Shown one piece after another: positions 47,949 through 60,040 of a DNA stretch of 64,000 nt. Each line of letters begins with the position of its first letter. Position 1 is the stretch's first letter. Origin of the DNA: Pohlia nutans (taxonomy: Eukaryota > Streptophyta > Bryopsida > Bryales > Mniaceae); assembly GCA_022496805.1 (NCBI GenBank), contig CM040088.1, forward strand, positions 4,650,001-4,714,000. The letters run 5' to 3'. Position numbers and translations under genes: made by a program. The notes beneath the pieces are model-generated. The model made no database searches, was not told the origin of the DNA, and saw only the letters and a program-made list of their open reading frames with translations.

Positions 47949-49404
47949 GATAGATAGAAATTCCGGTTCTCTTTCGAGGCCGGCGTGAATAAAGTGTCCG
48001 TTTCTAATGTCAATGACCTAGTGCCCACCGGACAAAGGGCCATTGGAACAAAACTACTCTCTCCTGCCGGGAATGGACACTTTAGTAACAAGTAACATAA
48101 TAAAAGTAACCATGGATTGATGATTGGAATTTTTTTTTGAGTATAAAGTATGTTTTTGTATTTAGTAATATCACAAAGTCATGAGTTCTTTGGTTGGTTG
48201 GTGAAGGGCAATGTATCATATTTGTGTGATCCGGGTTTGATTCACGTTGGGTTTGTTTGAGTGGTGGTGTGATATACATGGCTTGGTACTGCTAGTGAGT
48301 TATGTTGGCAGGAGATTTGTACCAACCAACCAGTCCTATCCTACCCCTGAGACAAGTGTTTGTGTTGAGCTAGCGATCAAAAGAGTAAATAGTCGTCTTC
48401 ACCATTACTTCCCTTTTAATTTTTTTTGTATTTTCCTATTCTGTTGGTATTTGTTGATTGTTTTTTATTTGTCTTTTATGTAGAAGGATTGATCCGGCAT
48501 AGTGTATAGCAATATTGTTTATTGCTTTGAATGTGTGCTTTATGGAGGTTTCACAACTTAGATTGAATTTTGTTTCGAGTTGTTTCATTGAGGGAGCGTG
48601 TGTAGTTCCTCTAGCTCCAGCCGTGATAACTATGAGTGGGTCGATTTTCCATCCTTGTTGAGTGATACTATTAATTAGTGGTTGATATTTTAGTATTTTG
48701 TTGCCAATTGTTTCTGGTGAGAATCTGTCATTAGTGTAGGTGAATTCAATAAATTGTACTGTGAGATTGTCTTCGGGATTTAGCGGTGGGGCACTTTGGT
48801 ATGGAAGGCCTTTAATGCATAGAATGTCTAGTTTAAATCTGGCGTTACAGTAACATCTTTGATGTCTAGATGTCCATGGTAGTAGCCATGGGGGTATTAT
48901 ATTTTCTTGTGGATTGTTGTTAAATGTGCTTGCATTCATGATAGTGTAGCATCTTGATATATTCGAAGATAGAATTATTTTTCTTAGTTCCCATACTGCT
49001 TTGTTATGTTTTATGATTCTAAGGGCATGTATGTGGTGTTGGTTACATAGGAGGAGTACATGAAGCCATGTGTCTGCGTCTTGTGAGTTACAAATGGGAC
49101 ATGTTTTTGAGGGGAATCTTTGTATACCAAAGATTAATTGTTTTCTAGCTTGTCCCATATATTGGCCGGTGCAAAATTTTAACAGACTTGGTTTTTGTGA
49201 ATATGTTATTGCTGGGTTAGTCCAAAAGTCGTTGGATATTTCGTTATCTATGATGGGATTCATTGTCCATTTGTTGATGTTGGAGAATTGTTCTGCCAAT
49301 ATTTCCAAGTTGTTTTTGCGGTCATATTTAGTAATATATTTTTCTAGACATCTGACTGGACCTTTATCAGGTCTTTTCCCAGGTCCCGGCCACGTATCTT
49401 TTTG
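47949..49404 (-). mobile_element. 5'-truncated non-LTR retrotransposon with a restriction-like endonuclease C-terminus
   Basis: A 1456-bp insert bounded by GTAGTTCCTCTA (47937-47948 and 49405-49416), a 12-bp target duplication. The minus-strand frame enters at about 49404 and stops at 48436 (about 320 residues). It shows a zinc knuckle CPICNSQDADTWLHVLLLC (C-x2-C-x9-H-x4-C), then a KHN motif, then a candidate PD-(D/E)xK nuclease: FKLDIL, FIEFTYTNDRF, KILKY, and a tail ending IAIHYAGSILLHKRQIKN. This order is that of the C-terminus of R2/R4/NeSL/CRE-like LINEs. The reverse transcriptase lies in the missing 5' part. The 3' tail (about 48090-47949) ends in a (TCTA)n run and is the part shared by the three short copies in this window. 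Confidence 0.85.
48170..48432 (+). mobile_element. Possible tRNA-derived SINE in the LINE 3' region
   Basis: On the + strand, TTGGTTGGTTGG (48190s) and GGGTTTGATTC (48232-48242) sit about 44 nt apart, the spacing of tRNA A and B boxes, and the segment runs to a T-rich end at 48418-48430. It lies between the LINE stop codon and its shared tail. It may instead be ordinary LINE 3' UTR; no target duplication was found. Confidence 0.25.
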
Positions 49405-49416
49405 GTAGTTCCTCTA

Positions 49417-50971
49417 CATTGAATTAACTCCCAAATGCTATGAGCTGTTGAACATGCTCTAACATTCTTGAACTGTCTTGGTTTGGTGCCTTTTCTATTG
49501 TTCCTTTTCTACGGGAAAAAATATTGAATTGATGGGTTTGAGGATGGGTTGCAATGCTACTATAGAAGCATTATTAAATATTGCTAGGTTGGCTTGTACT
49601 GGAATTAACACATAGTAGTTTCTAGGTGGAACCATCCTTGTGTAGGTGCATGGTCTGTATTATATAATACAATGTTGAGAAATCATGCCTTTACAATAGC
49701 ACTATTGAAAAGAGACCAAGCCAAGGTAGCTCAAGATTGTTATATAGTATTTTTATTGCGCAAAATGAAGGAAAAATAAACTACCTCATCATTCATTCTC
49801 AATAGTGACAAGAACCATTTGATTCCTAACAAAGTCATTTGATTCTAAACAGAGGACTATAAAATAACATATATCATACACTAAACAAAACAAAGAGTGT
49901 AGTTGTAGATGTTGGTAGTAAAATTGCTACTTTATAATTATATATTGTTGCAATGATATACAAGACGAAGAAGAATCCAAACCTCTGTTAAAGGTTGACT
50001 TGACTTAAGAGTTTACTTGTTCATAACCCCACATTGATAGCTATAAAACAAAAGCAAGGATACAATAACTACATTCCCTTTCTCAAGGGTAGGCTCTAGC
50101 CTATACACTAAGTTGTTATATAACCGATGTATACTCTTCCAAATGCTCATCTAATATCTATATAACAAGGTCTCTAATTATAATTTGGTGAATTGTGTGG
50201 TAAACACCATTTTGCTATTGAAGTTTGAATTTATGATCACCTGATATGTATGCCATGACCAAAGCCACCAAACTAAATTTGTGATATGTTCAATACTAAA
50301 CACCATATTCGACACCATGAAGACTGGCAACTTTGGCTTCTTGTTTGGCTTAGCGTTTGGGCATGTATTTCAGCTGGAATGAATAAAGAGCTTTCAACCT
50401 CTATTATATATTCAATAATAAAATCTAGCTAATTCCTCAAAGTGAACTCGACGATTCCCACACTTTCAAAGTGAACTTCCTATTCAACACCCTTTTCACA
50501 TTGCCCACTTAAGAATGATTCAAAATACCTTTTCACACAACACTAACTAAGATAAGGAAAAAATTAAGTTTGCAAGCAATGTACAATACTATCCAAATAG
50601 AACATGTGATTATCTTATACTTTCAATACCGGTAGTATATATTATCTACACATATATATTACTCCAACAACAAAAAACCAATTTTAAAACTTGTTTAATA
50701 ATTCACAACAAGTATAAAGAAGGTTGGGACAAAGCCTTCCAACTATAGTGTACATCCTTTCAGTAGCTTGTAGTGGCTTTGTCTGGCTCCATAGAAGAAT
50801 GTATAGCATATTCCACACCTAGGAGGACCATTAGTAGCTAATAGGACATGTAAAGTCCCAAGATGATGAGCAGAGTGCATGAACGAAAGGCAAAGCGTAT
50901 GAAGGTTATTAAATGTCAAGAGGGTGTAAAGCCTCTTGCCTAGGTCACTTTGTTTTTGTAACAAGCATCAA
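49417..50971. other. Intergenic, no gene seen
   Basis: No coding exon, tRNA or bounded repeat recognised in about 1.5 kb. Confidence 0.45.
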
Positions 50972-51487
50972 GGCCGGTTTACGCCAAAAAACTTGGACTC
51001 CAACCCAAAGATACAAGTGTTACCTTGCTTTTGCATGAGAGCATTGTAAGTGGGGTACTATCTTTGAACCAAGGGAGTTATAAGTGAATTGTAGCCCAAA
51101 GTTTTGGTGTAAACTCAAATAATTGAGTTATGGTCCATTATGCACTTAGGTTGATTTTTTAAAGTAGAATTATTCAAGTGAGCCAAAAACAAGCATTAAA
51201 CTAATATAAATGATTGGCTAAAAAAAGTCTCCCCGAATTCTCTCCTTGCCTCCAAAAATAGGAAGCTCTATGATCTTCTTTAAAAATGCTCTCTTTAAGC
51301 CTAGGAAATGACTATCCACTACTGCCATGTAGAATTCCAACTAATTTTTTCATCCACAAAAAAAAACATGAATTGCAACCCAAGTTTTCCTTGGTGTAAA
51401 CTCAAAAGCTAGGTTCCAAGGCTATCCACCAATCAAAATTCTCCATTCTTTTGGGCTCCAATCCAATGTTTTTAGTGTAAACCGGCC
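50972..51487. mobile_element. MITE with GGCCGGTTTACGCC ends
   Basis: 516 bp, ends GGCCGGTTTACGCCAAAAAA and inverse GGCCGGTTTACACTAAAAAC, each followed by a tccaaccca-like block that recurs inside the element (cccaaagttttggtgtaaactcaa and relatives). Superfamily not determined. Confidence 0.78.
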
Positions 51488-52182
51488 AATGCTAAAAATA
51501 GCCCAATTGCTACACTTGAAATATTGTGACTAATTTTAATGAAGGAATTTCGAAAATATGAAAGGAAATACCGCCAAACACTTAGTAAAAAGTTTGGTGA
51601 GTAGCTGTGAGCCGTCCAAACGATTCACAAACTACGGTAAAGTATTTATAGTGGCCTTTTGCAATTTAGGAGTATCCGCGGTACTTAGTATGCATGTTTA
51701 GTTGGTTTGCTAGATTTGGTGCAACTAGTGTGCATGGAGTTAGGGTAGTTTAGGATAATGTCATGAATTGCAATGGGTGCAAGTTTTGCATGATTCAGTA
51801 GGATGTATTAATAGGAAAATTTTGGGAATTAGAACCATTAGTGTGTTTTGTTGAGAGCTAATCGGGTTTTGTAGGATCTACTTGATCCATGGATATTAGT
51901 GTGAAACCCTCAAATAGTGTAGAAAATAACAAATAGTATGGTAGAACAACAAATATTGTGGTAGAATAGCAATTAGTGTGACCATAGCCCATTAAGTGTG
52001 GCTGCGTGGATATAGTGTGGGGTATTAGGATTTAGTGTGTCTTACGGATAGAAATCAAAAGATGAAGATCGGAATTGGGCGAATGAATGAAACTCAAATT
52101 TGCAAGGTGCGGCAATACAAGAGGAGGCCTTGCGCTCTTCTCCGCTCTCTTTCGGATACACACGGCAAAGCCCTGCTCACAA
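51488..52182. other. 5' flank of the copia element
   Basis: Contains short repeated phrases (tagtgtggtagaa, attagtgtg) at 51900-52030. No gene seen. Confidence 0.45.
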
Positions 52183-52187
52183 TTAGA

Positions 52188-52454
52188 TGTTGATGCATGA
52201 GATCAATAAGATTCACGTATATCTGACAGTACTAGGCGGACAGTTAGACTAGTACCCGGGTACTTGACCCATATATCAAGGAGCTCAGTTAAACCCACTA
52301 CGTGGCGTTTAACTAACTCTAATTAAGTTAGTAATTAATTAGTGGTTAGTGGAGGCGCCTCTGATTAAGCCCAAGTATGGCATATAAGCAGATGCAGAAA
52401 GCTCAGCTGATTATCTGTGTGTATTGAGACTGCTGATTAATACGATTCTCTACA
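52188..52454 (+). repeat. 5' LTR of the copia element
   Basis: 267 bp, TGTTGATG...TCTCTACA. A TATA-like catataagcag near its 3' third is a plausible promoter for the element. Confidence 0.97.
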
Positions 52455-52606
52455 TGGTATCAGAGCATGGTAGGAATGATTTGAGCTGAGTTGACTGTTG
52501 CAGGATAGCCCAGTGTCGCCAGAATAGCAAACTAGTTTTCGCAGAATAGATCAAGGCTCAAAGAGGTTAAAGCAGTAGCATCAGATCAACTGTTCAATAG
52601 GCCACT

Positions 52607-55600
52607 ATGGCACTTCGTGAAACTTCTATGCGTGAAGCGTCAAAATTAGAAGGGAATCCCAACTATAGTGTCTAGAGCTTCAAAATGCGCAATATGCTAT
52701 GCAGGGAAGACACCTGGAAGTTAGTAGAACCACCAGTGGGTACAGTAGCACCCACAGACCCTGCAGAACTAGCTGCCTTGCAAGTGCAAAAGAACAAGGC
52801 ACTTACGATGATAGCATTGTTGGTTAGAGATAACGTGATACCCTATATTGTCAACATTATTGAACCCGATGTCTGCTGGGCAGCACTAAAAGGCCTGTAT
52901 GCAAGCAACACCAACTCCCGCAAACTTTTACTGCGACGGAAGCTAACTAGTCTCAAGCTGGAGGAAGGCGGGTCCATGACAACATTCCTGTAGCATCTCA
53001 AAGAACTCATCAACGAGCTGGCGTGTGCGGGTGAAATCATCGCTGATGAAGAAATAGTCGAACACGTACTGATGGCTCTGCCCGAGAGCTACGAAGGACT
53101 TATCAATACACTGACGTATCGACCCGCCCTGCCGACTATCGCAGAACTCACAGTAATCCTCTTGCAAGATGAGATACGGAGGGAGATCAGGGGACACAAA
53201 CAAGGCGATGGAGAGGCACTACTGGTCAAAACGAAGAGGAATTTCATCAGCCGAAGATCAGCCTCCGGAAGCAACGACTCAGGACAAAACAAGGGAAAGA
53301 AGCCACCTGGAGAGTGCCATTACTGCGGCTCAAAGAGTCACTGGATGCGCAACTGCCCCGAGCTTGCTGCAGAACTCAAGAAGCGACGAGCCGATCGAAA
53401 AGAAAAGCCAACCATCAACCTGATCGACAACTTTGAAGGTGGTGAGGATGACGACTCTCTAGATTCCGATTCTGATCTAGCTGTAAATTTGACAGAACTC
53501 AACATAGCTGAGCAATGCACTAGCCAGGCAACAGGGGACTGGTACATAGACAGTGGTGCTTCTAAGCACGTTACGGGACTTAAAAAACTGCTCAATGAGA
53601 TAGAATCAGGAAGTAGCTCAAAGATTAGCACTGCCGGTGGAGAAACTCTGAATGTTGCTGGAAAAGGCAAAGTGGAAATTCCCACTTATTCAGGAGGAAT
53701 AAAATTTGATAACGTTCTTTATGTCCCTGGTGTAACAAAAAATCTTCTATCAGTAGGAACAATAGCGGATGGCAAAGAAAGATTCAAGATACTATTTGAT
53801 TCAGATCGAGTCTGGATACTCAAGAATTCCCCCATCCCAAGCGACTGTCATGTAGTAACTGAAGGACAGAGGGATCGCAAAAATGGACTTTACAAGTTCC
53901 GTCCCCCGAAGGACTCAATCAACAGTGTGACTCCAACAATTCAGCCACCGACTGAAGACCCTGCCGCCCATGATAACATCGAACCAGCCGTGAAGCCTGC
54001 CGCCGAGGCGTTCCACACCAGTCACAAAGGCTCTATACAAAGAAGCCACACAACAGCCGAAGGAATCTCAAGCTTGTGGCATCAACGCATGGGACATGCA
54101 AATCTACGCACCTTGCAGTACATGGCCTCCAAGACCAAAGTGCAGGGACTGCCCACCACAATCAAGTCACTCCCATTCTGCTGACCCTGCCACATTGGCA
54201 AGCAAGCCAGGGAGTGAATCCCAGTCAAGACACCACCACGAAAGATCTGCACCACATGCCGCAGCATCAGAAGAGGAGAATAGGGAGCCTACGGAGTCAA
54301 CATGACCACAAGACCAATGGAACTCATACATACGGATCTTTGTGGGCCGTTGTCCACTCATTCACTCTCAGGGTCCAGGTACATTTTAACTATCACCAAT
54401 GACTTAAGTAGATTTACATGGATTTTCTTCCTGAAGCAAAAAAATGAAACTCTGTCAAAGTTTAAGCAACTCAAGTCAATGGTCGAATTACCAGGCAAGT
54501 TCAAAATCCAAGCTATACGGTCAGATAGGGGAGGTGAGTATACCTCACTTGCATTCATTAAATTCTGTGAGGAATCTGGAATAACCAGACAAATCACCCA
54601 AGCTCACACCCCTCACCAAAATGGTGTTGCAGAACGAAAAAATAGGAGCTTATTAGAAAAGGCTAGAAGTATGACATTTGCTTGTAACTTGCCTTCTTTC
54701 CTATGGACTGAAGTTGTTGCAACAGCCAATTACATCATCAATAGGACATCAACACGAGCTAATGCCGGCGACACACCCTACGGCAAGCTTACTGGCCTTA
54801 TACCACAAGTAGGTCACCTCAGAATATTCGGATGCAGAACACTAGTGTTAGATACATCTCCAACAAAGAAGAAGTGGGCAGTTCGAGCCAGTGAGTGTAT
54901 CTTTCTCGGGTACGACCTCACATCAATAGGATACCGCAACTACCACAAGGCAACCAGACGAATTATCATCTCCAAGGACGTGCGCTTCGATGAAGGCTTT
55001 TTCCCACTGGTGAACCCAAGCGCCGAGACACCAACTAAGCCGGTGCACGAAGACTGGTCCGAAGTGCCGGAAGATCCAGCACCTGCATCGACCCCTTCGT
55101 GCAGCACAGCACCAGCAAGTCAACTTACGGCCCATGAAAATATCATCCCATCGCAGCTTGAGCAAGGTACGGAATTACCTCAACCTCCGACTGCTCAGTT
55201 GGATTCACCGTCCAGAGGACCAACACAACATGAAGAACCTCAAACCGACGGATTCCTTCCCATTAATGATCTCTCAGTGCAACCCCAGATCTGCCCTGAT
55301 GCTTCTAGTCACGTCCAGCTCCCGCTCCACACCTATCAACGCCGGCAAACACCACTTCAAACGCCATCCACAACACTCCCCAGAAGTGATCGTTCCCGCC
55401 AACCTCCTACACGATTTCAGGATTTCTATCTCAACGCTGCCGAGGCTCAGACAAGCATTGATCTCCTTGGAACCACACTGGAAGCCATGAGCCACCCCGG
55501 GTGGCGAGAAGCAATGGAGGACAAACTGAGGTCAATCTACAAGAACGACACCTGGGACTTGGTCCCTCTACCCCACGACCGGAAGGCCATCGCAACAAAA

Positions 55601-57019
55601 TGGGTATTTCGTGTGAAAACCAATGCCGACGGATCCACAACCAAATTCAAGGCCAGGTAAGTGGCCAAGGGATTCCAGCAGCATGAAGGCCAAGTCTACA
55701 GCGAAACCTTTGCGCCCGTCATCAAATGGAACACACTGAGGAGTATTGTGTCACTGGCAGGCCACCAAGGTTGGACCATTTTTCATCTGGACGTTAAAAC
55801 CGCGTTCCTCAATGGAGACATAGAAGAAGACATTTACGTGGCTCCAACCCCAGGATTCGAGTCTCCGACTCATCCAACTCATGCCTGCAAACTGAAACAA
55901 ACATTGTACGGCTTGAAGCAGGCTCCACGAGCCTATTACTGCAAGGTCGACAACTACCTGATCAGTCAAGGATTACGATAGTCCAGCGCCAACCAAAACC
56001 TCTACTTCCATGAGGACCAGGGCCTCTTCACACTGATCATACTCTACGTGGATGACGTCTATCTGACAGGTAACAACACTGCTCACATAGCACACATTCG
56101 CAGTGAAATTCAAATTGCATTTGAAATGACTGATCTTGGCACCTTGTCGTACTCTCTTGGGATCGAGTTTTTGTTTGGACACGATGGAATTAGACTCACT
56201 CAACGCCAGTACATGTATCAAGTCCATGCTTGCTGACTTCGGCCTTAGTGAGTGTCGCCGTGTTTCAACACCGATGGCAGAAAAGACCCATCTGCTGCCG
56301 GACATGCAAACCGCCCCAGCTGATTCGGCCCTGTATCAGACAATGGTCGTGAAACTCATATTTTTGACCCACACCAGGCCAGACATCGCTTATGCTGTAA
56401 GTATAGTGAGCCGATTCATGGCAGCTCCCCAAGAAATCCACGCCCAAGCAGTTAAACATATCTACAGGTACCTCAAAGGCACCACCGATTTAGCACTGCT
56501 GTACCGGCGAGGGGAGGATGCAGACCTATTCGGTTATACTGACGCCGAGTGGGCCGGAGATGCCTATGATCGAAAATCCACGACGGGATACTTTTTTTGT
56601 TAGGAAGCACTCCCATCACGTGGAACAACAAAAAACAGCCTACGGTGGCCTTCTCATCAATAGAGGCAGAGTACATGGCAATAACAGAAGGCACCAAAGA
56701 AGCGGTATGGCTGAGAAGACTATTTGGAGAACTCAAAATTCAAGACTTGAAGAAACCAACAACAATTTACGGCGACAATCAAGGAAGCCTCAACTTGGCC
56801 CATAATCCGGTTTACCATGGACACACGAAACATATAGAGGTAAAGCATCACTTCATTAGAGAAAAAATCATTTCCAAAGAAATTAGTCTAGAGTATGTTC
56901 CAACCACAGAACAGTTAGCAGACATTCTAACTAAAGCCTTAGGTAGGATAGCCTTCGAAAGACTTAGGAACCAATTAGGCTTGGTCACTCTAGACACCCA
57001 GAAATCTAGCTCTAACTGA
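52607..57019 (+). pseudogene. copia gag-pol polyprotein, multiply interrupted
   Basis: ATG at 52607. In order: UBN2-type gag; zinc knuckle CHYCGSKSHWMRNC (about 53311-53355); protease DSGAS (about 53550); GAG-pre-integrase HxxxH region (WHQRMGH, about 54078); integrase with HTDLCGPL, IRSDRGGEY and HQNGVAERKNR; reverse transcriptase with VAKGFQQ, LDVKTAFLNGD and YVDD (56045-56056); RNase H with YTDAEWAGD, TTGYFF and KHIEVKHHFIREK. The frame is broken by stops at 52673, 52991, three between 54182 and 54290, one near 55658 and one near 55979, plus frameshifts near 56220 and at the T7 run near 56590. It cannot make a full polyprotein, although the LTRs are nearly identical. Confidence 0.95.
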
Positions 57020-57021
57020 AA

Positions 57022-57645
57022 CTAAAGCCCATAATATTTGGGGCATAGCTCGAAACTTGGAGGGCAACCCTCAGTAGAAACGTAGAAGGGTACAACACCT
57101 TTGTTTAAACGTAGATACCTTAATCTATAGGCTATTTCTTCCATGTCTTCCGTTACTAAAAACCTAAAATTAGCTATCTCGAAATTGAACCTCTGACTGA
57201 AGGGACGATAGGATACACGATCTGCAGCATAGTATCTCAGATAACCAGGTGAGTCGAGTCGAACCAGGGTCCAAACATTCCACTCGACAGTGGTCACCAC
57301 GAAGCTGTCCCACGATTTGCTCACATGACGAAGACGCAGGAGAAGCGGCACCGACGGAGGGCTCATCAATGCTGACCAAATCTGCTCACGGACAACCACA
57401 TCCGGCAACAACGGAATGAGGCATCCGATCGGGTCAACCAGCTCAGACAAAGGCAGTGCATCATCGCCAGCCTCATCAGTTGAGTCTCCAGTCGAATCAT
57501 CACCAGATGAAGCCTCCCCCGACTCTTGATCTTCCTCGCAGCCCAGGGAGTCCAAGAACCACCGCTCTAGCACCCAGTGGCAAAGTGTGTAAACTTGCAA
57601 GTAAACACACTGAAGGTCCAGAGGCAGAAAAGGAAAGACTACCAC
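57022..57645 (-). CDS. Antisense F-box-like frame between pol and 3' LTR
   Basis: A 207-codon open frame on the strand opposite to pol, ending 2 bp after the pol stop. It has balanced composition and a cellular-protein look: an acidic Ser/Glu/Asp stretch, then LPDVVVREQIWSALMSPP and LLLRLRHVSKSWDSFVVTTVEWNVWTLVRLDSPGYLRYYAADR. The LPD...L.R.VSKSW pattern resembles an F-box-like motif. There is no ATG near the 5' end (the frame opens after a TGA just upstream of 57645; the first Met lies in SALMSPP), so it may need an upstream exon or be decayed. Antisense frames in this position are known in some plant LTR elements; the F-box likeness is my inference. Confidence 0.55.
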   Translation of the reverse strand: MVVFPFLPLDLQCVYLQVYTLCHWVLERWFLDSLGCEEDQESGEASSGDDSTGDSTDEAGDDALPLSELVDPIGCLIPLLPDVVVREQIWSALMSPPSVPLLLRLRHVSKSWDSFVVTTVEWNVWTLVRLDSPGYLRYYAADRVSYRPFSQRFNFEIANFRFLVTEDMEEIAYRLRYLRLNKGVVPFYVSTEGCPPSFELCPKYYGL

Positions 57646-57774
57646 AGGGTCAAGTCCTCAACCACAGAGCTGCAGAAAGTCCGCAGTGCTTCTCGGTCCG
57701 GAATCGACATCGCAATCTGTCAGCAGATGGAGCGCTCCAGAGATAAACTACCCCACGTCTGGAGCGAAGGGGGG

Positions 57775-58041
57775 TGTTGATGTATGAGATCAATAAGATT
57801 CACGTACATCTGACAGTACTAGGCGGACAGTTAGACTAGTACCCGGGTACTTGACCCATATATCAAGGAGCTCAGTTAAACCTACTACGTGGCGTTTAAC
57901 TAACTCTAATTAAGTTAGTAATTAATTAGTGGTTAGTGGAGGTGCCTCTGATTAAGCCCAAGCATGGCATATAAGCAGATGCAGAAAGCTCAGCTGATTA
58001 TCTGTGTGTATTGAGACTGCTGATTAACACGATTCTCTACA
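57775..58041 (+). repeat. 3' LTR of the copia element
   Basis: 267 bp, differing from the 5' LTR by six substitutions, all C/T transitions on the + strand, and no indels. Confidence 0.97.
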
Positions 58042-58177
58042 TTAGATAGTAGTTTTGTTAGCAAATTTTTCGACAAACAGGAGGCGACGTTGTGGGTTTT
58101 GTCAAGCTCTTGGATCTAGACTCTTGGTGCATCGATTCTTCGACGGATATTCAACAACGACAGGTTTGGGTGATGCA

Positions 58178-58377
58178 CAGGTAGCTCATATGATTCCCCT
58201 GTGTTGATTCCCCCATGAGTGTCACTTTTCCCTGTGACTTCGAGTTGAAATGTGTACAAAATCACATGATTAAGCTTAGTCACCTACTTGTAGAAGGAAA
58301 GTTTTAACATGTGTCGAGTTCTGAAGAAAGTGACACTCACAAGGAATCAACATAGGGAAACCATATGAGACCCCTGT
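58178..58377. mobile_element. MITE with CAGGKRKCTCATATG ends
   Basis: About 200 bp, ends CAGGTAGCTCATATGATTCC and inverse CAGGGGTCTCATATGGTTTC, arms of about 50 bp. A CAGG end fits hAT, and nearby tgatg on both sides hints at a decayed duplication. Confidence 0.7.
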
Positions 58378-58862
58378 GATGAAGCCTTGATGTTGTGGAT
58401 TGTGGAGGGAGTAGCGTGAAGATTGGCTGGCAAGCGGCGTGAAAATTCATGCAATGTGGTGTTTTAGCAATACATGCGACATTGGAGCTTGGAGATCAAG
58501 GCGAGAAACGAACAAGAGATGCGGTGGATCCAACTAGACTCTGACAAGCTCATCATTGGGAATATCGGCCCTTCAATTTGCCCTCCGATAGACAACGTTG
58601 CATTTGGCGAGCGAAATGAGGTCGGAGTATGACATTATGGAGGGGTCGTGATTACAGCGTGGGATTTTTAGCTCTGCAAAGCAAGCTATTGATGAATTCA
58701 GCCTCCCGGGTGTAGCTCCTCGTTGTGCTCTTCAATTGCAAGCATGGAGTAGTGGAATCGATCCATGGTCGAGGTTCAGTTCGTCTCAGTAATTTTTTGG
58801 TGGTGAAACAATCAAGCCTTTGCAAGGGCAACTTGCAGGCCCTTCAACTCGATAAGGAGCCA
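58378..58862. other. Intergenic, moderately GC-rich, no gene seen
   Basis: Composition is closer to exon-like DNA than its surroundings, but every frame is broken by stops. Confidence 0.4.
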
Positions 58863-59403
58863 TTAACAGCCCGAGGGGTATTGGACAAAACATAGATGTG
58901 TTATAATATGTGCTTTTCATATGTTTGATGAAGTTTGGTTCAATAGACAAAATGTAGAGTATCATCTCTACAAATTATCCGTACGGTCAAACTTCCAAAA
59001 ATAACTTTAGATCATTTTTTTAATGAATTTAAAAGCATTAACCTTTGAAAATTTGTATAAATTATAATTTTCAATTTTAGAGTTCAAAATTTAGTATGAT
59101 TGGTTAAAGTTGGGCTTTCTATTGTAAACTTCAAAAAAGCAAAAGAAATGATGGAGGGATCATCATTACTTTCCCCAAATAGCAAATTTTATAACACTAA
59201 GACAATGTTGAGGTGATCTACTTTGAAAAATTCTCTCGAGTGGAGTTTAACTCGGATTGCCATAATTCAAATTGGGTTGGAAAGTAGACTTGATGTAGTA
59301 TTTTAAAATATTTTTTATTTTTTCAATTTTTTTTTTTGTTCCGGGCAGCCCGTTAGATTCGGGCAGCGACCAGAAAATGGTCGTTTGAGCACTTAGGGGT
59401 TAA
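58863..59403 (-). mobile_element. TTAA element, family J copy 3
   Basis: Right end is the inverse of TTAACCCCTAAGTGC; the left end (TTAACAGCCCGAGG) is degenerate. Matches the 9148 copy internally (ttatccgtacggtcaaactt). Perfect hairpin CGACCA-GAAAA-TGGTCG at 59367-59383, 16 nt inside TTAA. Confidence 0.8.
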
Positions 59404-60040
59404 CACACATTTTGTTAAAACTGGACCACATTTTTTCGTTAAAGTGGACTAATAGACTGAAAAAGTGATGGAGAGTGTTGCCCTTTTCAATAGAGATAAG
59501 TACCCAATTTTTCTACAGTACATTGCAGAAAAATTGGGGGGCAACATTCTCCAAGAGTATGAACTGATAGAAATCTAAAGAAGGATTAAAGGAACTTGAG
59601 GTAGAACTAAAAGAATTCTAAGATAGGTGGTAGTAATTAGGACAAAGTAAGGTCTGAAATGACTATGAGCAAAATTGGAAAGAACAACACCATTGGTAAC
59701 CAACGTACATTCATTGAAACGGGCCCTCACTGCTGAAGACAGATGGTTTGGACACTGTGACAAAGCCATGGAAGCAGATGCCCATTGCAAGACCAGGTCC
59801 TGAGAGCCTTGTGTGGTAGTCTAGTTAGGTGGGATCATGAGAGCCCTATGTGGCAACTCACTGGCCCTCTTGTTAGTTTTCTGACTTAGTTTTCCTGTCA
59901 CCCTGGCCTGACATGGCTGGGGTGTTTGTGTTTGTATTTGTATTTTTTTTTCTTATTGTAATAGATTTCATCTATTTGTGCAAAAAAAAAAAAAAAAAAA
60001 AAACGAGGTCCCCCAGGTAACAAGTATATGTGAGTCTATT
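59404..60040. other. Intergenic with a poly(A) tract
   Basis: Ends in an A-run (59983-60003). The words attttttttcttattgtaatagatttcatctatttgtgc also occur near 31640. No gene seen. Confidence 0.45.

Larger units (their letters stand above)
52188..58041 (+). mobile_element. Complete Ty1/copia LTR retrotransposon
   Basis: 5854 bp, flanked by a perfect 5-bp duplication TTAGA (52183-52187, 58042-58046). Both 267-bp LTRs start TG and end CA. Order is LTR, primer site TGGTATCAGAGC (52455-52466), gag, protease, integrase, reverse transcriptase, RNase H, antisense frame, polypurine tract ggagcgaagggggg (57761-57774), LTR. INT before RT defines copia. The two LTRs differ at six of 267 positions (about 2%), so insertion is recent. 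Confidence 0.97.
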
